DNA of 64,000 nucleotides from Pseudomonadota bacterium. GTDB taxonomy: Bacteria; Pseudomonadota; Gammaproteobacteria; Burkholderiales; JAKAFK01. Under the pieces are notes generated by a model, which saw only the letters and a program-made list of their open reading frames with translations, was not told the DNA's origin and did not search any database. The position numbers and the translations under genes were made by a program. Every line of letters begins with the position of its first letter. Within the stretch, counting starts at the first letter, position 1. Positions 54,833 through 64,000 of the stretch are shown here, one piece after another. The stretch covers positions 31,039 through 95,038 of the forward strand of contig JAJYKK010000003.1 of the NCBI GenBank assembly GCA_021788645.1, given 5' to 3'.

Positions 54833-55846
54833 TCAGTTTGCCGCCGGCATTCGGGTATCCACCGTCATCCCGAGCTTGAGCGGCGTTTTTTCAAGGAACG
54901 TGATCTTCACCTGCGCGACCTTCAGCCCGAGATTCACGGCCGGGTTGCTTGGGCGAACCTTTCTCACGCCGACATAATCCGCGATCTGCGCGACGCGGCC
55001 GCGGAAGACCCGCCCCGGGTAGGCATCGGACGTAATCCGCACGGGTTCTCCCAGCGCCACCTTGCCGATGTCGGTCTCGTCCACTTCCGCGTTGACCCAC
55101 ACCTTGTTCAGGTCGGCCACGTCGACAATCGGGATCTCCGGGGTGACCCCTTCTCCCGGCTCGACATAGCGCTGGATCACCACCCCCGAGATGGGCGAGC
55201 GGATGCGCGTGTTTCCGAGCAGCGCGCGCGCATAGTCGAGATTGGCCTGGGCCAGCGCGACCTTGTTCCGGTAGACCGTCACCGTTTGCGGCTTCGGGCC
55301 CGCCTTGAGCAGGTTTTCCCGTTGCGCCGCCTCCTCGACAGAGGCCCGGGCGGCGCGGAAGGACTTTTCCTCCTGGTCCAGCGCCGCCGGGGACACCATG
55401 CCTTCGCGACGCAGCGCCCGATAGCGCGCGACCTGCCGTGCGGCCTCGTCGAGGACGGCCTTCGCGCCCTGCAAGGCCGCCGCCGCCTCCTTGATTTGCT
55501 GGGGACGCGCGCCCGCCTGGAGATCGGCCAGTTGGCTCTGCGCCAGCGCCAGGTTGGCGGCCGCCTGCTCGACGGCGGCTCTGAGATCCCTGTTCTGAAG
55601 CACTGCGACCACCTGGCCGGCCTTGACCGCTTGCCCTTCATTGACCAGGATGCGCTCGACCTTGCCGTTGAGTTCCCCGGTGCCGACGTTGACGTCGAAA
55701 CCCGGCAGCGCTTCCACCTTGCCCTGGGCGGCCACGTAAGCCGGCGCCTCGACGGTCACGGCGTGGGGCGATTTCCTTTGCCTGCCCCAGACGCCGAGCA
55801 GGATGGCGAGCGCCACCAGGGGAAGCCAAAGCCAGAGTGTCTTCAC
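54833..55846 (-). CDS. HlyD/DevB-family ABC exporter membrane fusion protein
   Basis: N-terminal TM, lipoyl/barrel-sandwich and coiled coil; RIRSPISGVVIQRYVEPGE. Confidence 0.9.
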   Translation of the reverse strand: MKTLWLWLPLVALAILLGVWGRQRKSPHAVTVEAPAYVAAQGKVEALPGFDVNVGTGELNGKVERILVNEGQAVKAGQVVAVLQNRDLRAAVEQAAANLALAQSQLADLQAGARPQQIKEAAAALQGAKAVLDEAARQVARYRALRREGMVSPAALDQEEKSFRAARASVEEAAQRENLLKAGPKPQTVTVYRNKVALAQANLDYARALLGNTRIRSPISGVVIQRYVEPGEGVTPEIPIVDVADLNKVWVNAEVDETDIGKVALGEPVRITSDAYPGRVFRGRVAQIADYVGVRKVRPSNPAVNLGLKVAQVKITFLEKTPLKLGMTVDTRMPAAN

Positions 55847-56517
55847 GCGATCAGTCTTCCGTCTTCAAGGAGGGCAATGCGGTGGGCGAGGGCTTCGACC
55901 TTGGGGTCGTGGCTGACCACCGCGACGGCCTTGCCCGATTCCTCCGCCAGGCCCTTGAGAAGCCCGACGATCTCCTTGCCGGTCTTCGAGTCGAGATTGG
56001 CGGTCGGCTCGTCGGCAAGCACGATGGGGGGATCACCGGCCAGGGCGCGGGCCAGCGCGGTGCGCTGCTTCTCGCCGCCGCTCAAGTCCGCCGGGTACAG
56101 GTGGGCGCGTTTGGTCAGGCCGACGCGCGCGAGCAGATCCATCGCGATCGCCCGGCTCCGGGCCTTGTCGACGCGCTTCAGGCGCAGCACCAATTCGATG
56201 TTTTCCGCGGCGGTCAGGGCAGAAAAGAGGTTGAAGGCCTGAAAGACGAACCCCAGCGCATGGCGGCGGACGTCCGGGAGATCGGCTTCAGACAACGCGC
56301 TCACCCGCCGCCCCTCAATGTAGATCTCGCCGCTGGTGGGGCGCAGGATGCAGCCCATCATCGACAGCAGCGAGGTCTTGCCGGAACCCGACGGGCCCAT
56401 GATGAGAAGCAGTTCGCGCCGCTCCAAGGCGAGCGTGACCGAATCGACGGCCACCACGCGGTTCTCGCCCCGACCATAGACCTTGCTGATGTTCTTCACG
56501 AGCAGCGCGGGTTCCAT
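55843..56517 (-). CDS. DevA/LolD-like ABC ATPase
   Basis: MGPSGSGKTSLL, LSGGEKQRTALARAL, VLADEPTANLD; start at 56517. Confidence 0.94.
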   Translation of the reverse strand: MEPALLVKNISKVYGRGENRVVAVDSVTLALERRELLLIMGPSGSGKTSLLSMMGCILRPTSGEIYIEGRRVSALSEADLPDVRRHALGFVFQAFNLFSALTAAENIELVLRLKRVDKARSRAIAMDLLARVGLTKRAHLYPADLSGGEKQRTALARALAGDPPIVLADEPTANLDSKTGKEIVGLLKGLAEESGKAVAVVSHDPKVEALAHRIALLEDGRLIA

Positions 56518-56518
56518 G

Positions 56519-57661
56519 TTACCCCTTGAACACAGAGACCGGATCGAGCGTGCGGATCTTGCCGACCGAGAAGTAGGCCGAGCCCAGGCAGGCAAGGAGC
56601 AGCACCACGAACAGCGCCCCAAACAGGGCGGGGCTGAGGTAGAACGGCACGCCGGCCCGCTGGAGCGCGCCTTCGGCCGACAGCACGATGGCCGTCGCGA
56701 GCCCATAGCCCGCTATGGCGCCGATCACCGCCTGGCTGAAGATGATCTGGTAGATCTCCCCGTTTCTCGCGCCAATGGCCTTGAGCGTGCCGAATTCCCG
56801 CAGATGTTCGATGGTGCTTGCATAGATCGTCTGCCCCACGATGCTCCCTCCGATGACCGTCGCCAGCAGCGCGGTGAGGAAGAACGCCATCCCCAGCCCC
56901 GTTTCAATCGTCCAGTATTCGACGCTCTTGGCGATGAAGCCTTCCCGCGTGAGCACGTCGTTGTCCGGCAGCACGCGCCGCAGGGCCGCCGCGACCCGGC
57001 TCGCGTCGGCGCCCGGGCGCAGCTTGGCGACGATGAATGCCGTCTGCCCCGGCCACCCCACGTCCGCCATCCATGCGCTGAGCGCGTTGTAGTCCATGAA
57101 CACGATGGGCGATGTCGTGAAGCTTCGAATGCCCTGGGAGAGGCCCACCAGCTTGAAGGATTGCGGCTTGTTGGCAAAATCGAGTTCCCAGTTGCTTCCA
57201 ATGCTCAGGCGGCCGAGGCGTGGCTCGGCGCTCTCGTCCAGGATCATGAAATTCCCGCCCTTGACGTCGACCGCGCGGCCCACCCGCATCGACCAGGGCG
57301 CCCCGAGCCCCGTGTCGGGGTTGTAGCCGATCATCTGCACCTGTTCCAGGCCGCCGTCCGGCAGCTTGAGATTGCCGTAGGCGAGAAGTATCTTGCCCGC
57401 GCGCGCCACTTCCCGCATCGCGCGCACCCGGTCGATGACCTCTTCCGAAAAAGGCAGGGCGAAATCGAAGGTCTGAATGTTGCGCGAAGTCACCCAGAGG
57501 TCCGCGTCCGTGTGGCGGATGATGGCCGTCGCGTTGCCCATGCTGCCCAGGTAGATGGCCACCTGCACCAGGACGAGCACGGCGGACACCGTGATGCCGA
57601 TCAGCGTGATGGCCAGCCGGATCTTTTCGTGGAAGAGCGTCTTTAGGGCAAGCCAGAGCAT
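56519..57661 (-). CDS. DevC/FtsX-like ABC permease
   Basis: N-terminal TM, periplasmic MacB-type region, FtsX domain GTLKAIGARNGEIYQII. Confidence 0.92.
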   Translation of the reverse strand: MLWLALKTLFHEKIRLAITLIGITVSAVLVLVQVAIYLGSMGNATAIIRHTDADLWVTSRNIQTFDFALPFSEEVIDRVRAMREVARAGKILLAYGNLKLPDGGLEQVQMIGYNPDTGLGAPWSMRVGRAVDVKGGNFMILDESAEPRLGRLSIGSNWELDFANKPQSFKLVGLSQGIRSFTTSPIVFMDYNALSAWMADVGWPGQTAFIVAKLRPGADASRVAAALRRVLPDNDVLTREGFIAKSVEYWTIETGLGMAFFLTALLATVIGGSIVGQTIYASTIEHLREFGTLKAIGARNGEIYQIIFSQAVIGAIAGYGLATAIVLSAEGALQRAGVPFYLSPALFGALFVVLLLACLGSAYFSVGKIRTLDPVSVFKG

Positions 57662-57918
57662 GGCATTCGCACGCGTGGGTAGGTCGTGTCAAACAGGATC
57701 GAAGTGGGGCGAAACCGGCCGGTGCGCCCATGTGGCGCCGGTAGGCAACCTTTATGCTTAGCATACACGACGCGGCACGCCCCATTTGCTAAATAAAGTT
57801 TAACGGATGCGCCGTCGGGGCCGCCGGGCGAGCGGCCCCGGGGTGCGAACTAGGCGCTTTCGTGAGGAGATGCCCCAACGGCGATCCACAAGGTTTCGCC
57901 GCCCGCGGGATTTGTCGG

Positions 57919-59247
57919 TCATCCCGAGGTGCCGGAGTGTGGCGGCGGTCCCCACAACCGCACGCCCCGACCGGGGGCCGCGGCTGGCTGAGCCCTATGG
58001 GGCATCATACGCCTATGCCTGTCTGCGGGGCGCGCGCCCAGGGCCTCGCGCAGCACCCCCTTGACGGCCTCGCCCGGCGCAAGGCGCGCGAGGACGGCTT
58101 GAAGCGCGCGCGCGCGCGCGGCGGGTTGCGGGTCGGCGAGCATGTCCCGGACCGCCGAACGCAGGCTGTTGGCCTGGACCTTGCCCGCGCGGAGCATGCG
58201 GCCCGCGCCTGCGGTCTCCAGCAGCGTGATGTTGAGATACTGGTCCAGGTTGCCGGGCAATCCGATGACCGGCACCCCTGCGGCCAGCGCTTGATAGGAG
58301 GTCGGGCTGCCGCCGTTGCAAATCACGAGCCGCGCGCGCGCCGCCGCCTCGGCTCCCGGGACGAAGTCGCTGACCCGCGCATTCGGGGGGATCGTCCCGG
58401 GGCGGCCTCGGCCCGCCGTCGCGGCGACCACGAATACCGGCAAGTCGCGCAGCCCCTCGAGGACGCAGCCCAGCAACGCACTCTCGCCGGAGCTGCCCAG
58501 GGTCACGTAGACGATCGGGCGGTCCTCGGGCATCTCGTCCCACCATGCGGGCCTTTGGACCGAGGGCGACCAGGGCAAGGGGCCGACGAAGCGGTGCGTG
58601 GACGGGAGCCCGGCGGTTGGCACCAATTCGGGCACGTCCGCGAACAAGGTGTAGTCCGCATCGGTATAGATGGTCCTCACGTCCCCGTCCAGCGGGGCGA
58701 GTCCGAACCACTTGCGTGCCTGATTGACCGGGCGCGCATGCAACGCGAAGGCCAGCGGCCGCGCGAGGTCGAACACCCGCTGGCCGAGCCGGGGCCCCAG
58801 CACGCGTGCAATGGGCAACTCCGGCACGGGATAATCCAGCACCGCATGGGGACTCCAGTAGGCGTTGGTGACGGTGAGGTAGGGCGTGTCCGCGAGTCTC
58901 GCGCTGATTGCGAGCGACAGCCGAAAATCGCCCACTACGGCATGCGGTCTGAATGCCCGCATGAGCGCGAGGTCCTCATGGACGTAGCGGACGATGTCGC
59001 GGGTGGAATAGATCGGCAGCCCGCGAGACAGCGCTCGCGTGAACTGGCGGCCGGAAATCGTCCCGAGGGGCTGCAGGCGGGCGGGAAGGTCGCCCAACAA
59101 CGCGTTGTAGCGCGGATCGCAGGCGAAGCACACCTCGTAATGGCGCGAATCGAGGGATCGCGCCAGCGCGGCGAGCCGGCCGACATGCGCGAGGCTCACC
59201 GCCTCCGCCATCAAGAGGATCCGGATCTTCTGCGGCCGGTGCATCAT
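57919..59247 (-). CDS. GT1 (UGT/MGT-type) glycosyltransferase
   Basis: VYVTLGSSGES, VICNGGSPTSYQALAAGVPVIGLPGNLDQYLN. Confidence 0.85.
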   Translation of the reverse strand: MMHRPQKIRILLMAEAVSLAHVGRLAALARSLDSRHYEVCFACDPRYNALLGDLPARLQPLGTISGRQFTRALSRGLPIYSTRDIVRYVHEDLALMRAFRPHAVVGDFRLSLAISARLADTPYLTVTNAYWSPHAVLDYPVPELPIARVLGPRLGQRVFDLARPLAFALHARPVNQARKWFGLAPLDGDVRTIYTDADYTLFADVPELVPTAGLPSTHRFVGPLPWSPSVQRPAWWDEMPEDRPIVYVTLGSSGESALLGCVLEGLRDLPVFVVAATAGRGRPGTIPPNARVSDFVPGAEAAARARLVICNGGSPTSYQALAAGVPVIGLPGNLDQYLNITLLETAGAGRMLRAGKVQANSLRSAVRDMLADPQPAARARALQAVLARLAPGEAVKGVLREALGARPADRHRRMMPHRAQPAAAPGRGVRLWGPPPHSGTSG

Positions 59248-60608
59248 GCGCCAGATCCGGCTGATGGCGGGGTGCGCGCATGGGGGGGCGCGCGCCCCAG
59301 CATGAGGTCGGCCAGGGGCCGTCGCAGCGAGCGCCAGACGGGCACGGGCCCTGCCCCGATCCTTCCCATGAACACAGCCCGTGGCGCCGCCTGATCGCCC
59401 AGCAGCCGCCGGAGCATGCGCTCGCCGGTCTCGGCTTGCCGCCAAGCCGCCCGGACCGAAGTGAAGGCCCGCGCATGCCGCACGTAGCGGGAAAAGATCA
59501 GCGGCGTCATCTCGGGCTGGAGGCTCAGGCCCAGCCGGGTCGCCGTGAGCCAGAACCGCTGCAGCGCCCGTCCGGCCGCGACATAATCATCCACTGTCGC
59601 CGGCTCCGCCTGTGTGACCAAGGCGAAGTGGGCGGCGCAGGCCAGGCTGGGCAGCCAGTCGAGCTCTAGGCGGGGCACCCAGGTGCCGGCGAGAAATCGA
59701 TTGAAGACCCGTACCCGGCGCCAGCTGCTCATGGCGAAGCGCATCAGGCGAAGGCTCAGGAGATCGAGGCCGATGGCCCGGTCGGGCACTTTGTCGGTGC
59801 TGAAGCCGGCATTCCATTCGATGATCTCGCGGTGGACGCGATAGGCCTCGGGCGTGGTCAGGCGAATCTTGGCATTGGCGAACATCAGCCGGGCCGCCTG
59901 CAGGCGGGCGGACAGTCCTTCGATCCACAGCACGCCGTAGGCCGGTCCAAGCGAGGCTTCGAGCGCCTTCTTCTCCGCGGCGGCCAACGGGCGGGTGGCC
60001 ATCGCGCGGCGCTGGACGGCGCGCCGCGGAATGAAGGCGATGAGCGGGCTAGGAGACGCGCCGGGATCGGGCTCGAGCGCGATATCGAAGGTCGGCGTGG
60101 CGTCGGGCAGCCCGCGCCTGCGCGTGCAGGATGCGCGCAGGCGTTCCCCGCTGGCCGCAAGCCCGATCGTTTCGAGCAGGGCCCCGATGGCGAGCTGGCT
60201 CGCGTGCCCGTCCAGATCGTAGACGCAGTGATCTCGCGTATCGAAGCCGTGGACGACGATGCCTGAATCGCCCGCCATCTCGAACCGCCACGGCTGCGTG
60301 TTGTCTCCGCTCGGAGCCCAGCGGGCAAGGGCCAGGACGCGCTCGCGGCGCGTCGGCGGCGTGGCGGGATCGTCAGGCGATGGGACGGCGTCTCCGGCGA
60401 TGCGCCGCTGGAGGTGCGGCGCGCTTGAACGGGGGGCCTTCCTGGCGGCCAAGCCGCTGTCGAGATCGGGGCGGGTCGCGCCTGGCGCCGCGCGTGCCGG
60501 CCGTTCTTGAGCCAGGATCGGGTGCCCTTCGGCCGAGCCCGCGGACGCGGCGTGCAGACGCTTCATCGTAGGAAAAACGTGGGGCCGTTGGAGGGTGACG
60601 CCTGGCAT
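59244..60608 (-). CDS. Nitroreductase-family protein 2 (start uncertain; 60566 also possible)
   Basis: LARWAPSGDNTQPWRFEM shared with 49704..50762; 4-nt overlap with GT1 gene. Confidence 0.78.
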   Translation of the reverse strand: MPGVTLQRPHVFPTMKRLHAASAGSAEGHPILAQERPARAAPGATRPDLDSGLAARKAPRSSAPHLQRRIAGDAVPSPDDPATPPTRRERVLALARWAPSGDNTQPWRFEMAGDSGIVVHGFDTRDHCVYDLDGHASQLAIGALLETIGLAASGERLRASCTRRRGLPDATPTFDIALEPDPGASPSPLIAFIPRRAVQRRAMATRPLAAAEKKALEASLGPAYGVLWIEGLSARLQAARLMFANAKIRLTTPEAYRVHREIIEWNAGFSTDKVPDRAIGLDLLSLRLMRFAMSSWRRVRVFNRFLAGTWVPRLELDWLPSLACAAHFALVTQAEPATVDDYVAAGRALQRFWLTATRLGLSLQPEMTPLIFSRYVRHARAFTSVRAAWRQAETGERMLRRLLGDQAAPRAVFMGRIGAGPVPVWRSLRRPLADLMLGRAPPHARTPPSAGSGA

Positions 60609-60765
60609 CGGATGGCGGAGGGCCCAAGGCCGCTAGGCGGGGGATTGCTCAACCGGCTGGTGGGCAACGATACGACGCGCGAGGCGGCGCGATCTCGGCC
60701 GGAACGGGGTGCGCCGATGCCCTGCACGGGGCTGCCCGTTCACGCCCTGGGGGCCGCGCGGCGCC

Positions 60766-61578
60766 CTATCCGTAACGGGCGATCCGGGCATCGGGCGCGG
60801 GGGCTTTGTCCTGCGCGGGCGAACTGGCCTTGAGCCGTTGCGTAATGCCGACTTCGTCCTGGGCCGAGAAAAAATAGGGGTACAGCGACCGGGTCCCGGT
60901 CGCCTTCTCCATCAGTCCGCCGAACTGGGAAATCTGGGCCTGTCCCCACTGAAGGTCGACGCGCAACAGCAGGGCGGGGGCGTTGACGCGCGGGCACAGC
61001 TTTTCCAGGCCCAATTCGGCGAACCCCAGCATCCGCTTATAGAATGCCGCATGCCGAGGGTTGACCTCGATCACGAAATCGGTGCCGCCGTGAATCCGCC
61101 GGCCATAGATGAACGCGATGTGAAAGAGGCTGGCGAGCACCTGCTTCGACTTGACCTGGGGATCGACGGCCAGCCGGGTGAGCTCGCACACCCGGCGACC
61201 TTCCCGGCGCAGGGCGTCGATCTCGGGCTTGTACAGGTCGTCCACCAGAAGACCCACCGCCGAGTCGTAGCCGACCGTCAGGGTCGCGACGACGGCCTCG
61301 TCCGTGGAGGCCACCAGGGTGACCCGATTGGGCTCGCGCTCGGCCGGGTCGGTCAGGGCGTAGCCGCGCCATGCATACATTCTCTGGATGAGCAGGCTCG
61401 CCGACTCGCGCCGGTCGCGAGAATTGGCCAGACGGATCTTGAAGGTCTGCTGCTCGACGGCGATTTCTCGGGTGGCGACCGGGTCGGGCTCGATGCACAA
61501 ATCCTGCAATCGATGGGGCGATTCGAAGGAGATGATGGTCTTATCCCAGCATTCGGCCTCCACGCGCCGTTGATTCAT
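60766..61578 (-). CDS. FeeM-like N-acyl amino acid synthase / PEP-CTERM-associated acyltransferase (GNAT fold)
   Basis: KIRLANSRDRRESASLLIQRMYAWRGY..., RRVCELTRLAVDPQ, FVIEVNPRHAAFYKRMLGF; start MNQRRVEAECW. Confidence 0.83.
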   Translation of the reverse strand: MNQRRVEAECWDKTIISFESPHRLQDLCIEPDPVATREIAVEQQTFKIRLANSRDRRESASLLIQRMYAWRGYALTDPAEREPNRVTLVASTDEAVVATLTVGYDSAVGLLVDDLYKPEIDALRREGRRVCELTRLAVDPQVKSKQVLASLFHIAFIYGRRIHGGTDFVIEVNPRHAAFYKRMLGFAELGLEKLCPRVNAPALLLRVDLQWGQAQISQFGGLMEKATGTRSLYPYFFSAQDEVGITQRLKASSPAQDKAPAPDARIARYG

Positions 61579-61674
61579 GACGGGACCTCCCTCGCAGTCA
61601 GTAGAATCGTTGCTATGTCTCGGGAATACTAGCGCATCGAGATCCCCAAATTCATGAATCTTCCGTAATGCCCG

Positions 61675-61688
61675 GCGTCTCGAGACGC
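61675..61688. promoter_or_regulatory. 14-bp perfect palindrome GCGTCTCGAGACGC in divergent FeeM-like/PilZ intergenic region
   Basis: Exact dyad symmetry read from sequence. Confidence 0.45.
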
Positions 61689-61788
61689 TATCAAGTTTGC
61701 GCGCGCGGTGCCGTAGAAGGGCTGTCAAGGTGGAGATGATGCTGTGCCCGGTGGCAAGGCGGAAGCGTCCACAACGTGGTTGCCGGTT

Positions 61789-63847
<2,059 letters not shown>

Positions 63848-64000
63848 GCGATACAACCGCTTGCAAAAAATGCCCTAACGATCATGGTGGTTGCCGCCAC
63901 CCCAGGACATGAAAGAGACTACGGGGCGGAAGGTGGCGGGTAGAGGTCGTGATAGTTTTTGGCGGCTCGACCCCGCGCCTAACGTGACCCGCCGGACTGA

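Noticed and set aside
57753-57765. TATGCTTAGCATA inverted repeat between exporter operon and GT1 gene
   Set aside because: Only 5-bp arms; no second copy or clear promoter, so not called as an operator.
58104-58121. Alternating GC run as a possible Z-DNA or repeat element
   Set aside because: Short, within the GT1 coding region, encodes Ala/Arg residues; expected in high-GC DNA.

Overview
High-GC proteobacterial chromosome segment, mostly housekeeping, with one accessory zone at about 40-61.6 kb. Read from the ORF track and the raw sequence only. Left part: glmS 3' end, orphan ParA, a dCache/PAS/GGDEF/EAL protein, then a complete alternative F-type (N-ATPase-type) operon atpD-C-Q-B-E-F-A-G. 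This has a b/delta fusion, no atpR, and a c subunit that appears to lack key Na+ ligands. Middle: orphan NarL-type regulator, dsbA, SPOR protein, argS, quinone oxidoreductase, degenerate HD-GYP protein, priA, hemE, gltD, gltB, MgtC/DUF4010 protein, dgt, aroB, aroK, pilQPONM, mrcA. Right part: NodC/hyaluronan-synthase-like GT2, K+ channel, then an exosortase (XrtA/PEP-CTERM) associated region: TIGR03013-type sugar transferase, prsK, prsR, prsT, nitroreductase, ThiF/E1-like protein, two paralogous PEP-CTERM proteins with PEP-CTERM-box-like and sigma54-like elements, membrane-anchored LbH acyltransferase, DevBCA-like exporter, GT1 glycosyltransferase, second nitroreductase, and a FeeM-like N-acyl amino acid synthase. 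No exosortase gene is visible. The window ends with a PilZ protein, hemB, and a strong candidate sRNA with CUCC-rich hairpin loops. The best candidate for an undescribed system is the PEP-CTERM-linked N-acyl-amino-acid / nitroreductase / ThiF / GT1 / DevBCA set (49.7-61.6 kb).
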